Positions 12,301-21,611 of a stretch of DNA of 64,000 nt are shown piece by piece. The notes under the pieces are model-generated. The model saw nothing but the letters and a program-made list of their open reading frames with translations. It was not told where the DNA came from and searched no databases. The DNA is taken from positions 7,316,001 through 7,380,000 of the forward strand of contig CM082591.2 of assembly GCA_040954595.2 (NCBI GenBank). The letters run 5' to 3'. The stretch's first letter is position 1; each line of letters starts with the position of its first letter. The translations under genes were made by a program, and so were the position numbers. This DNA is from Balanoglossus misakiensis. Lineage: Eukaryota > Hemichordata.

Positions 12301-15300
12301 AATAGCAAAGACCGGGCATGACAGCAACTGAAGATCCTTGCTGGTCGTGGCGACTGCAGTGAGGTTTGTGCTGGTATGGCAGGACATATTCTCATCAAGG
12401 GGGACACCCACGCGGCGCAACGACCCCTTCCCTTTAAAGGGCGACGATCGTCCTATTCCATGGTTGAAAGTAAAATCATGCAAAACTATGGCTGCTATTT
12501 GGGCTTTAAAAAAAGGTAGATACATAATGTATATCAATAAACTACCTTTGGTGTACCAGTAGTGCCCGATGTATACAACAGATATATGGGATCTGTGGCT
12601 TTCACTGGAACACACTCATGTGGTCGCGTTGTGGACATCTCTTCCTCCCAATTCAAATCACGATCAGGAAACAATTGTGCTGATTTCTGCAAACATCAAA
12701 ACAAAAACCCTATTATTATTCTTTTTGATGAAAACTATGGGCCATAGATAGGGGTCAAGGAAATGGCACCATTGCCGGTAGGTGCTTCATCCACAAAATA
12801 TGAAACCTGTACCTCTTATAGATACGTAGTAATTTGCAATGTGATATTCAGGTCAAAGGTCATCAAGGTCAAGTGACATGTCCACAAAAAAAACAGACCT
12901 CTTACCTTTACGAGTTAGCCTAATATTAGCAATGTGCATATACATTGTATAATAAGGGTCAAAAGTCAGGGGTAACCCCCTAATTTTTGTATAAATTCTG
13001 GTCCCATATTTTTTCACGTCCACCAAAACCAGACCTCTTGCTCTTGATTGGTTAGCCTGGAATTAGATATATGCATATTTAATGAGACTGTACTTACCAT
13101 GGGCCTGTCGTAGATAATGCATTTATAAGGTTTGTGTTCACTCATGTCGATGGCCTGATCCAGCAATGGTTTATAATCAACAATCCTGGTTGGTTCTAAC
13201 CCACATGATGCCGAGACAATCACTTTTGGCTGTGAAGAAAAAAAACACAAATTTGGATTTAAACTGCAGGATTCAAATTCCTGAAACATGATAAATTGTC
13301 CAACATTTAGCTTATCAACACATCAGTACAGATATTGCATAGTCAACATTGTTATTGTGAAAAAATTTGAATTCAAGTCTGGATTGTAATTTATTTGTCA
13401 ACAATAACAATGGCCGTTGCACACATACAGGCTACATGTATTTCGACAAGCCAAGTACTGGGTTTATTAGCATGCTGTTTAGACTAGAATGAGAAATTAC
13501 ATTAGGTACACAGAACAAAAATACTGAAAATAAAGCAAAAAATTACAGCTAATGTCCCTTTAATAGCTGGACCACTGCTCGTGAAATGAGAATCAGGCCG
13601 CAAGACATTTCCAAGGAGCAGTGTTCTGTGTGATGGCTGATTTGCATATTAATTTGCATGTCTTGTACATATCATTAGCATTAATTTTGCTTTGGAGCCT
13701 GGAGTCCTTGCAACTGCATATGGAGTTTCCACCTTAGACTCTCCCACAGCCCACGGTTCGCTACGCGCCCTCAACCGTTTGGCAAGGGAGAAGCACCGTC
13801 TGGTGTTGTGTAGCTAACCTCTCGGCAGACACACATGCAATCAGAACATAAGCCTGCATGGACGACAAGAGGGGCTGTGAGAGAGTCTATTTCCACCCAT
13901 ACTTGGCACAGTCTCTGTTTCTACCAGCAGCTACATCATACATAGAACTTAGAAGACATTCATTCAATCTTTCAATAAAAGATGCACTTGTATGACATTA
14001 TGATTTGTACTTTTATTAACATTAAAGGAGTCCATACCTTGGCATGGTTGATACGTGTACTGAGTTCCTTGGAAGCGAATCCACCAAACACTAAGGAATG
14101 GATAGCACCAATTCTAGCACATGCCAGCATTGTGACCACAGCTTGAGGAATCATAGGCATATAGATGAGTACCCTGTCACCCATGACAACATTATGCTTT
14201 GTCAGTACACCAGCAAAAGTGGAGACCTGTAAAAAAGATGAATTTATTAGTGAATAAGGGAATGAATCATTGTTCACACACTGACACACACACATGTAAT
14301 GCTATAATCTATCAAATGAGACTTCACATGTGAAACTGCCCAATTTTCGACTTGGTTTTAATATGATGGAACTAGGATACTTGACATCTCTTCCTGGTGT
14401 CAGATCCTGATGTGACCTGTGATGTTGTAGTCAATTTTGTACGAATTATACATTCAACCATACTACATAAAAATGTTTTATGACTGAGCTATGTGTAAAA
14501 TTTTGTAGTACGACAATAGTAGAGTTTTCTAGCTATTCCCAATGTAATCCTATGGAAAAAAAGATGAATGCACAGTTTTCCAGGTTATGTTCTGTGCGTA
14601 CATCCTTAACCCTAACGCTGCCAAGTCGGTTGAAACTGGTTTGATTTCCAGGGTGCCTAGAATCCTGGCTCCCAGGCCTGTTAGACTGCCAAGTGTGTGT
14701 TAATCAGTAGGGCCTATACAAGACCCTCAGACCAATACAGTGCAAACCAGTGTGATTTGGTACATTTTACATGTACAGGGGGCTCAGACTGCCAAGTGTG
14801 TCTAAGTACGTATGAGAGCCATGTCAAGACAGTCAAAATACGTTCTAGAAGAAAAAGTGGCAAATACGTATTTTAAGGGACTTGACACTCTAAACAGGTA
14901 TGACACCCAGTAGCATTAGGGTTAAGATTGGGAGCCAATGAGCAAAGATTTTTTTCCAGTCTTAGCAAATAGAAATACCTGCTGCAAAAGTTCTGCATAT
15001 GTAATTTTCTGTTGTGTACCAGTGATTGGACTATCATGAATCAACGCCACCTGGTCTCCGCGCCCAGCCTCTACATGTCTATCCACTGCATCATAACAGG
15101 TGTTCATTTCCCCACCAACAAACCTGAAATACAAAGAGAAGCAACATAAATACAGAAATATTATGATCAATAAATACATGTACATTTTATTTCACCAGTA
15201 AAATGTTAACAAGACAACAAGCCCCAGCAACTCTAGTGTTTGACTATTTATTCAGTATTTTTGGTACTTAATCGTTCTACTTTGGATAGCTTTATGAAAT

Positions 15301-16230
15301 GTTCAGTCTTTAAATTTTACAGAGTAGAACAAGAAACCACAATATTGATACCCAAGCAAAAATACTGAAAAAACAAAGTTTGAGTTACTGAAGCTTTAAA
15401 AGTGTTCTCCCCTGGGAATTTCTGGTATTAAAATGGCTAATTTACATAACAACACAATAATTGTTATGCAGATAAGTCGATTTTAATGATCCTGCTTGCC
15501 TCTGCTGCGCTGTAGCGACTGTAAACACTTTTGCTTATCACGTACGTCACATCATTCACTGTCACTCATAGCGGGTCACCGAGTACTACTTGTACATTTT
15601 GTATTAAAAGGTCCCTGGTACTGATATTGAATAATATGTTGGTCAGGAATTAGCATGCAATGTGAATTTTAAACGGTGCATTGCTGCACGCAAATAAACC
15701 TGCATCAAATAGTATAAGTTTTAGGCTCTTTCAGAACGTTCCAAGTGTAGAAATTTTCTCTAAAAATAACTGCATGTGCACAAACTGGGACAGCTGCAGT
15801 CTAGTCGAGGGACAGGTCAACAATGTCAGTAGGTCAACACAGAATAGACGCAGATTATAAAGGCATTCATTACTGATTACTTCCCTTGGAAGTTGCCAAA
15901 GTAAGATTTGACTTACCAACGTGTAAAGGGCGGGTTTGAATGGTCAAGCACTCTTTCGAATTGTTTGAACCAGGTGATTTTTTCGGACGCTTCACCCCAA
16001 TAATCCTCGGGGTGTTTGATAGCTTCTGCGAACACATTGTCGTATTTACTAAGTGACCTTGAAGTCGTTGAGAACGCTCTGCGGTGGACCGACAAAACGC
16101 CTCTTCGCAAACCCTGTTGTTTAAATGTGCAATCTCTTGAACTGTTGGTCTGCAAAGTGTGTTTCAAATGTTCTGCTACGACACGGGCGTTTTTGAGGCG
16201 GGTGTAACAAGTCGTGCTCGCACAGGCCAT
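3354..16230 (-). CDS. ACSS3: Acyl-CoA synthetase short-chain family member 3 (mitochondrial)
   Basis: It activates short-chain acids (propionate best, by family) to acyl-CoA through an acyl-AMP intermediate in mitochondria. Coding exons, 5' to 3' of the gene: 16230-15917, 15123-14979, 14226-14038, 13229-13098, 12686-12546, 11902-11822, 11298-11203, 9181-9030, 8018-7915, 7412-7317, 6726-6663, 5961-5880, 5357-5235, 4676-4577, 3959-3784, 3449-3354. All have GT/AG borders and matching phases, giving 696 aa (human about 686). Residues 1-68 look like a mitochondrial presequence, with [12 protein letters not shown]. Motifs: [10 protein letters not shown] at 298-307, HWWQTESG across exons 9/10, [14 protein letters not shown] in exon 13, and the C-terminal catalytic Lys649 in [10 protein letters not shown] (codon 3832-3834). 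The residue after TPK is Ala instead of the usual Gly. The reading frame is open upstream to 16437, but the start at 16230 gives the canonical presequence. The gene is divergent from LIN7. Confidence 0.96.
4358..4563 (+). mobile_element. Fragment of CTGGCTGCC-type element
   Basis: It matches the distal half of the element seen at 12028-12238 and 18512-18795 (AAACTCATTAAACTTTTTT, then GTGTCGACCATATGAGATTTT). It lies in an ACSS3 intron. Confidence 0.5.
5513..5755 (+). mobile_element. ACGATCGTC-type TTAA MITE, eroded
   Basis: It starts with GGGTGACGATCGTCTTATGCGC, carries the family's internal CAAGATGGCGGC, and ends in a decayed GTCTTAGACTATTGTCGGCC. TTAA borders are lost. It lies in an ACSS3 intron. 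Confidence 0.6.
6290..6440 (-). mobile_element. SINE with tRNA-like B box
   Basis: On the minus strand, GGGTTCGAGCCC resembles a Pol III B box and is followed by GTGTCCTTGAGCAAGCCAC, a motif shared by many metazoan SINEs. An A box is not convincing, so the head may be decayed. It lies in an ACSS3 intron. Confidence 0.5.
6982..7160 (+). mobile_element. ACAGTAAAACC-type element, right end decayed
   Basis: It resembles 48661-48840 (CCTGTCTAA.C.GAAACC..., CTGGACACCTCTGCAA, CAGTCCCTTTGGTGTTC). The complete copy has ACTGTAAAACCTG/CAGGTTTTACTG ends. Confidence 0.5.
8091..8225 (+). mobile_element. CAGTGTTCTCCCC MITE, copy 1
   Basis: 135 bp with inverted ends CAGTGTTCTCCCC/GGGGAGAACACTG. CTACAG flanks both sides. 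A second copy is at 47487-47631 and a partial one near 15397. The CAGTG end is hAT-like. Confidence 0.6.
8474..8595 (-). mobile_element. GTCAAACCTGTC-type element, uninterrupted copy
   Basis: It contains TATATAGTGGCCACTTTGTAA, CCCTGTGCAATTTAA and TATAGACAGGTTTGAC. The copy at 45163-45725 is interrupted by another element, so this one shows the empty target. Confidence 0.5.
8667..8995. mobile_element. AGGGACAAAGTCTC fold-back MITE, copy 1
   Basis: About 329 bp, nearly palindromic throughout. The ends are AGGGACAAAGTCTCTC and GAGAGACTTTGTTCCT, with TTAA on the right. Seven copies are recognised in the window (8667, 17347, 35391, 42548, 51129, 52569, 55500). Confidence 0.75.
9455..9540 (+). mobile_element. 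CCCTTTCACC short MITE, degenerate copy
   Basis: About 85 bp with the family core CCATAGAAAACAATGGGTTT and end GGTGGTGAAAGGG. Confidence 0.6.
9778..10667. mobile_element. 890-bp TIR element with TA target
   Basis: Inverted ends CCGTATATTCTCACAAATAA and TTATTTGTGAGAATATACGG, about 27 bp including GCGCCAC, are flanked by TA on each side. Internal GCGCCA repeats lie next to both ends. No transposase frame is present, so it is non-autonomous. The TA target fits a Tc1/mariner-type mobiliser. It lies in an ACSS3 intron. Confidence 0.7.
10687..10995 (-). mobile_element. CCCTAACGCTGCC MITE, copy 1
   Basis: 309 bp flanked by TTAA on the left and ATAA on the right. It reads CCCTATTGCTACC...GGCAGCATTAGGG. 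Other copies are at 14610-14921, 34400-34705 and 42308-42983. Confidence 0.75.
11038..11122 (+). mobile_element. CCCTTTCACC short MITE
   Basis: 85 bp exactly between TTAA (11034-11037) and TTAA (11123-11126). It starts CCCTTTCACCCCC and ends GTGGTCAAAGGG. Confidence 0.75.
11979..12433 (+). mobile_element. AGTGAAGGGGTCGTCGC TTAA MITE, interrupted copy
   Basis: The ends are AGTGAAGGGGTCGTCGCGCC and GGCGCAACGACCCCTTCCCT, with TTAA at both borders (11975-11978, 12434-12437). A different element occupies 12028-12238. Intact copies are 21373-21607, 23918-24160 and 27587-27820. Confidence 0.8.
12028..12238 (+). mobile_element. CTGGCTGCC-type element nested in TTAA MITE
   Basis: 211 bp with inverted ends CTGGCTGCCTTAAAATAGG and CCTATTTAAGGCAGGGAG, flanked by AATT at 12024-12027 and 12239-12242. 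Intact copies of the host element have a single AATT here. Related to 18512-18795 and 4358-4563. Confidence 0.75.
12438..12460 (+). mobile_element. Fragment of ACGATCGTC-type TTAA MITE
   Basis: AGGGCGACGATCGTCCTATTC starts directly after the TTAA that closes the preceding element. Only the left end remains. Confidence 0.45.
12780..13085 (+). repeat. Diverged relative of the 239-bp DR1-bearing repeat
   Basis: It shares AGGTCAAAGGTCA (12850-12862), two GTTAGCCT..ATTAG motifs and the alternating layout of the tandem array at 28640-29340. It lies in an ACSS3 intron close to exon 4. Confidence 0.5.
13300..13559 (-). mobile_element. CATTAGCTGTAAC-type TTAA element, copy 1
   Basis: It ends TTACAGCTAATGTCCCT followed by TTAA (13560-13563). 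The interior (TTGAATTCAAGTC, CAACAATAACAATGGCC, ACACAGAACAAAAATACTGA) recurs near 28270, 29920, 38225, 39765, 41633, 48129 and 55851. The left border is approximate. Confidence 0.6.
13736..13891. repeat. Inverted-repeat segment
   Basis: AGACTCTCCCACAGCCC at the left and GGGGCTGTGAGAGAGTCT at the right form an imperfect inverted repeat around about 120 bp. It is not recognised elsewhere in the window. Confidence 0.45.
14610..14921 (+). mobile_element. CCCTAACGCTGCC MITE, copy 2
   Basis: 312 bp between TTAA 14606-14609 and TTAA 14922-14925. The ends are CCCTAACGCTGCC and GTAGCATTAGGG. Confidence 0.8.
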
Positions 16231-16364
16231 GATGTTGTTGATAGAGCATCTGGTGTCGACCTTTGACCTCAATGGGGAAAGTTGTAGAGCGTTTACCCGA
16301 ACATAAACCGAAGATTGCCGGGAATCCCCGTGTGTGACGTCACAGCGTGCCCTCTGAATCCAAA
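16231..16364. promoter_or_regulatory. Compact bidirectional ACSS3/LIN7 promoter region
   Basis: Only 134 bp separate the two start codons. Inside are a full palindromic CRE (TGACGTCA, 16335-16342), a match to the kappaB consensus (GGGAATCCCC, 16320-16329) and a near-perfect DR1 (12 of 13 positions, 16257-16269, minus-strand sense). No TATA box is seen. AAAATGGCTGC at the LIN7 start resembles a YY1 site. Core promoter elements may extend into both genes. Promoter activity is inferred from layout and motifs. Confidence 0.7.
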
Positions 16365-19042
16365 ATGGCTGCTCCAGGCGAACCCCTGACGCTCGATAAA
16401 GGTTAGTTGACGCATTATTTGGCTCATACAAATACACGTCTGTACTTTCCTAGACCGCATGCACTGCCGGGTGGTAATGATGTCAGTTTTTAAGGTGATT
16501 AAAATTGAAAGGAATCGTGGTGATTTCAGTTTGCTAAATAGTCTTGAACGTTATGGGTGGTTGCTCTGCTTGGTGTAGTGGCAAGGTTGTCAGTGAATTT
16601 TGGTTCAGAAGCCCCCGAAATCAGCTGAGACTTCATAACAAAACGCATTAACTCTATTTAGTATATTGCCTTGGTTTTGATGATGGAAATTACCAGGTTA
16701 AATTTATATTGCATATCCGAATGCAACGAACCTTACCATGTCTTGTTCAGAGGGGAAATCAGAAACTGAGAAAGGGCGTACCGAAAATGTTGGATGTACA
16801 TTACCGGTAAAATTTACATACAATGATTACGGGACCGGAAAAGTGGATCATACGTGTTTACTATAACACATTTGTGACAGTCGCATGCATTAAGGTGCAT
16901 GTATAGCATAAACTCACTGGCCGATGATGCATTGTAAGCAAATGGATATGTTTTTCATCAAGATGATACAATGTTTAACCCTTCAAGTATAACCCCAGAT
17001 CATCCATTGTTGGTGCAGCCTGTAGAAATTAGTGTATCTGTGAGAGCGAGTAAATTTCAATTTGAACAGAAAAAAATGAAAGTATACAACCATTAAATTA
17101 ATTTATATATCAATTTTTAACATTTTTCTCTCCCCAGATGTCCGACGTGCTATAGAACTTCTGGAAAATCTGCAAAAGAGTAAGTAATATAATAATGTTT
17201 TATAATAAGTACTGTCTCAGATTGTCACATAAGTTTAACAATCAAAATGTGTTCGTTTGGATCCAAACTCCCATCCCCCTCCCCAAAAACGAAACTTCAA
17301 TAGTGTGAAAAAAAATTTTGTGTTGATACACACACTTTGGAGGTTAAGGGACAAAGTCTCTCTCATGCTGCCCTTTTTCCATTAATTATTTTAGATACAA
17401 GACACTGTTTATGTCAATGTACATGTGTGTATGTAGTGAATGAACGTTGGACCACACAGATCTTCCATCCCACTTGTATGGTATGAGAGTAAAAACTCGC
17501 CCAAAATGAATAAATGGTAAACACCGATTATTCATTTTGGCGAGTTTTTCACTCTCGTGTCTGCCAGTGGGATGGAAGTTGTCTGTGGTTGAACATTGAT
17601 TCACTATATATCCACATGTAGAATAACATAAACAGTGTCTTGTATCAAACATAATTAATGGAAAAAGGGCAGCGAGAGAGACTTTGTCCCTTTAACTTAA
17701 CAGGGACTGGTGTTTTGAGAATATGTACATGATGATGAAATACTATTTAGAGTTCCAAAAACATTGTATATCTTTGTCAATTTCAGATGGGCAGGTGCCT
17801 AATCAGAAGCTAGCAGCTCTGCAGAAAGTGTTGCAAAGTGAATTTTTCACCGCAGTGCGTGAAGTGTACGAGCATGTCCACGAGACTGTGGAGATTTCAG
17901 GGAGTCCAGAAATCAGAGCTAATGCTACTGCCAAGGTATGTACGGTGACTTTTCACCTACAGTCACATTCATTGCACTGACTCTGTGTGTGCTTTGCCGT
18001 CGATGATGTCAATCTTGAAATACTGCCTTTTATTGTGTTGGTCAAAAACAGACCTGTCAGCATTGCAATTGCAATAAAGCACTTGATGCCTGTCAAATAT
18101 ATTGTGTTTATAATTTATATGACACTACCCCTAACCCTAATGCTGACCGTCACCCCCATAAAATGGTACAGTCTAAGGTTCCCTCGCATGGCACTGCAAT
18201 TGAACATCTTGTATTTTTCAACTTGACAGGCGACTGTTGCTGCTTTTGCTGCCAGCGAGGGACACGCACATCCCCGTGTAGTAGAATTGCCCAAGACAGA
18301 TGAAGGTTTAGGTTTCAATGTCATGGGTGGAAAAGAGCAGAATTCACCCATCTATATCTCGCGTATTATTCCTGGCGGTGTGGCCGACAGACATGGTGGA
18401 TTGAAACGAGGTGATCAACTTCTCTCAGTCAATGGGGTGGTAAGTATTTTAACACCAACTACCGGTACTTATACTATGTGCTTTTTCTGGCAATACAGTG
18501 TACACCCAATTCTGGCTGCCTTAAATAGGTTTTCACTTTGCGCTAGGGGGTCAAATCACATTGCATTCTGGGTGAAAAGTCAACAACCCACTGTAGTAAG
18601 AGATAGAAGAAATCATATGTTTACTGTATTTCATGACTTCCTTTGGTCAAACATGTCTGTCTTTGTAGTTTCCATATTAAACTCATTAAACTTTTTTCAC
18701 ATTTTGTTATTTTTTCTGTTAAAAAGTTTCAGAATGACCCATGATCACTTTAGCTTATGAACACCCATTTCTTAAACATGGCAAAAATCGGCTAAAAAGA
18801 CGACTATGCTCATATTACATGTGCATTCACGATGTGCACACAACATGTTATGATAATGGTGACATTCTTGTCTCTGTTTTCAGTCGGTTGAAGGGGAGCA
18901 CCATGAAAAGGCTGTTGATCTCTTAAAAGCTGCTCTAGGAACTGTTAAACTGGTTGTACGCTACACACCGAAGGTCCTCGAAGAAATGGAGGCCAGATTT
19001 GATAAGCAGCGTATGGCACGCCGACGTCAACAGCAACCGTGA
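16365..19042 (+). CDS. LIN7: LIN7 (MALS/Veli) L27-PDZ scaffold protein
   Basis: It is a small cytoplasmic adaptor. By family, its L27 domain pairs with CASK/LIN-2 and PALS1-type MAGUKs, and its PDZ domain holds receptors and channels at basolateral membranes and synapses. Exons 16365-16401, 17138-17179, 17787-17935, 18230-18439 and 18884-19042 join in phase to 198 aa (human LIN7C 197). It begins [11 protein letters not shown]27 is about residues 10-65 and PDZ about 93-175, with the carboxylate-binding loop GLGF at 102-105. [16 protein letters not shown] is intact, and the basic tail ends RRRQQQP. The protein is extremely conserved across animals. It is single in this window; vertebrates have three paralogues, so A/B/C cannot be assigned. 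It starts 134 bp from ACSS3, and the YY1-like motif overlaps its ATG. Confidence 0.96.
17347..17691. mobile_element. AGGGACAAAGTCTC fold-back MITE, copy 2
   Basis: It is in LIN7 intron 2, ending 95 bp before exon 3. The left end has lost one A; TTAA lies at 17692-17695 on the right. Fold-back arms span almost the whole copy. Confidence 0.75.
18512..18795 (+). mobile_element. CTGGCTGCC-type element in LIN7 intron 4
   Basis: It starts CTGGCTGCCTTAAATAGG after AATT (18508-18511). It is longer inside than the 12028-12238 copy. The right end is not clear. Confidence 0.55.
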
Positions 19043-20370
19043 AGTTCTTTTCAAGGTATTTGAAATTATTGAGAGCTGAAGTTAAGCTACTTTATAGTTG
19101 TGAGCAATTTTTGGAGAAACTATTGTAAAACAGGAAATTTTTCGCGATATGAATTGTTCACAATATCAAAAGAGGCAAATTTCGCCTTCTCATCATTATC
19201 TTCGAAAAAACATTTTTGCACACTTTTTATTTTTGCGTTTTGTTGACTCTCACGTAGTTCGCGAAAATGTATCATTCACGACATTTCCCATTTTACAGTG
19301 TGTCAACGAAATCATAGTATTGATGCAATTATCCATAAAAAGTTCACAACATTGCCTAATGAAACTAGTTGGAGACTGTTTCATAAATCTATGTTTTATT
19401 CAGGACCATGATTGTTGATTTTACCAGTGTAGTCTTACTTTTTTTTCATTTTTCTACTTACAGATTAATTTAATGACACAATAGTCTGAAGATGGAACTG
19501 AAACAATCATGTGATTTTGATGTGATATTATCATGATATGTAACAAAACTTAATTCACCCAGAAGATATTAAAGTCTCCATTTTTTGCCTAATAGTTGTA
19601 CCAAAGTATTTTACTAATAAATAGAGATTTACTGATAAACTTTTGCCACTAATTTACTGGAAACATCTAATAATAATCACAAATGTAGAAACATTTTCTG
19701 TATTCGTAGAATAGCAAATTTGCAGTATTTTGTCAATGTTTTATATTTCATCTTATTTTAATTTTCATGACATTATCAAGATTGACCATGTAAACATACT
19801 TGAACCACTGCCCTTCAGTTCAAATGATTGCCTCAACTAGATGTTTGTAGAAAAACTTGTACATTTTTAAATTCAAAGTAATAGTGGTTGACTTGCATTA
19901 GCTACATTGTTCAAATTAAGATATCAGAAATGTCATTTTTTCTCTCAACTATCTTATGTATTTCTATTCGAATGAACTTTTTTGTAGTACAGTAGATTTG
20001 TGTTTTTTTCCTTCAACTTGTTCAGCTATAAGAGTTGTTTCTAACAGTGATCATTTCTAACGTATTCACAATGGGAGAATCATATTTTGTGTTGATCTAG
20101 TACATCTGTACACTTGAACACAAGAATACAGTGCCACTAACAAGACATTTGTATATTACCAATTTTGACTAATCTGGAATTATTGTACAAGTCAGTAAAT
20201 GTTTCAAAATCAAATACATGATTGAAATTGCCTTTGTGAAAAGTTGATGTTTGTTGATTTTAATACTTTGTACTGTATATTTATATCCCAAGTATTTGAA
20301 TTGTTGGAAGACCTCTGGTAAAATTGCTGATACAGTTGAACCATGTTAGAATAAAAAGCTGGGAACCAGG
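19043..20370 (+). other. Presumed LIN7 3' UTR
   Basis: AT-rich DNA that apart from one small element lacks repeats. AATAAA hexamers lie at 19616-19621 and 20350-20355; the later one is followed by repeat-rich DNA, which fits a UTR ending near 20.37 kb. This is inference from hexamers only. Confidence 0.45.
19122..19298. mobile_element. TGTAAAAC...TTCGCG element in LIN7 3' UTR
   Basis: Decayed inverted ends (TTGTAAAACAGGAAATTTTTCGCG, CGCGAAAATGT..., CATTTTACAGTG) match the family at 41745, 45926, 36328 and 50470. It starts 80 nt after the LIN7 stop codon. Confidence 0.5.
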
Positions 20371-20417
20371 ATAATAAGTTCATTAAAACAATGTTAGTAA
20401 CATCTTTGTCCCTTTAA

Positions 20418-20502
20418 CCCTACCACCCCCATTTCCCTCTGAAGAGATCCGGCTTTACCATAGAAAACAATGAATTTGGACCAAACCATGGTGGTGAAAG
20501 GG
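20418..20502 (+). mobile_element. CCCTTTCACC short MITE
   Basis: 85 bp between TTAA 20414-20417 and TTAA 20503-20506. It starts CCCTACCACCCCC and ends GGTGGTGAAAGGG. Confidence 0.7.
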
Positions 20503-20631
20503 TTAAACTGTCAGGGCGGGTAGGTACCCAGGTAAATATTACCAGGGTTCACCAGACATTTTACCAGGGTTCCCCATGGTATAGCATTGCAGACATGTCA
20601 TTTGGAAGCAGAAATGGAACTGTAGTTTGCA

Positions 20632-20933
20632 ATTCTTGGCTATCAAATGACGTCAGACGCGCTCATGCGGCAGTTACGTGCGCATTCAAATTTCCAGATG
20701 ACGGGCAACTTCAGCAACGTGGACTTACGTGGTGCAGACAAAGACTGTGCAGACGAAATGCAATGAGGCTGATGAGACAACATACCCGATACATGTTATG
20801 TGTTTGGCGGTTCTAAAGTAAAAACATACTCGGAAAAAACTTTTACTGGATGCCGAAATATTGCTTGCCCGTCATCTGGAAATGACTGCGCCATGGGACG
20901 CATTGCCAGATCACGTGATTGATAGTAAAGAAT
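20632..20933 (-). mobile_element. ATTCTTC-type MITE, inverted copy
   Basis: It reads in the opposite direction to 1491-1798: ATTCTTGGCTATCAAATGAC at the left and ATCACGTGATTGATAGTAAA at the right. Confidence 0.7.
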
Positions 20934-21372
20934 TCATTTACTGTAACTAACTTTTGGCGATTTTAAGTTAATTATTACAATTTCTAGCATTTCTTTGCAT
21001 TTTTATATGTTCTTGCTTTCCATTACTGTAAGACTTTCACGCTTTGCTGATTTTGAAAAACTGAAGTGGGGTTGTGAATACTTTGACCTTTTTTTTCAAC
21101 ACGCTTATAAAATCTGTTCAACAGAAACAAACAGCAGCTTCTGTCTGACGATTATTACCAAAAAGAAATGTTAGTTTGTAAGTTGTCAACATCACTAGTT
21201 TTCCCAAACCAACCATTATTCGCAATAACTACTCTGTATTAGTAACTGAATAAAATATTTTAACCATTAAGGCTTGTTTGCTGTCATTATTATTGCCATA
21301 GGGATTTAAAAAGTGCATATAAAAAGCAAAGATCCAGGGTGACAACATTCTTTTATGATACTTTACATTTAA

Positions 21373-21607
21373 AGTGAAGGGGTCGTCGCGCCACGTTTGT
21401 TTGTTTATAAACATTACAATTCATCCACAAATCCCTGAAATTAGATAATTCTTAGAATGAACGAAGCAGCCAATCGTAGCGTAGACTGGGCATGACAGCA
21501 ACTCAAGATCCTAGTAGGTCATGGCGACTGCAGTGGGGTTTGTGCTGGTATGGAAGGACATATTCTCATCAAGGGGGATACCCATGCGGCGCAACGACCC
21601 ATTCCCT
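21373..21607 (+). mobile_element. AGTGAAGGGGTCGTCGC TTAA MITE, intact copy
   Basis: 235 bp between TTAA at 21369-21372 and 21608-21611. It is an uninterrupted reference for 11979-12433. Confidence 0.8.
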
Positions 21608-21611
21608 TTAA

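Noticed and set aside
16231-16437. In-frame ATG at 16437 extending ACSS3 by 69 residues
   Set aside because: It would overlap the LIN7 first exon antisense and put the mitochondrial presequence in the interior; the start at 16230 gives a length and N-terminus like the family.
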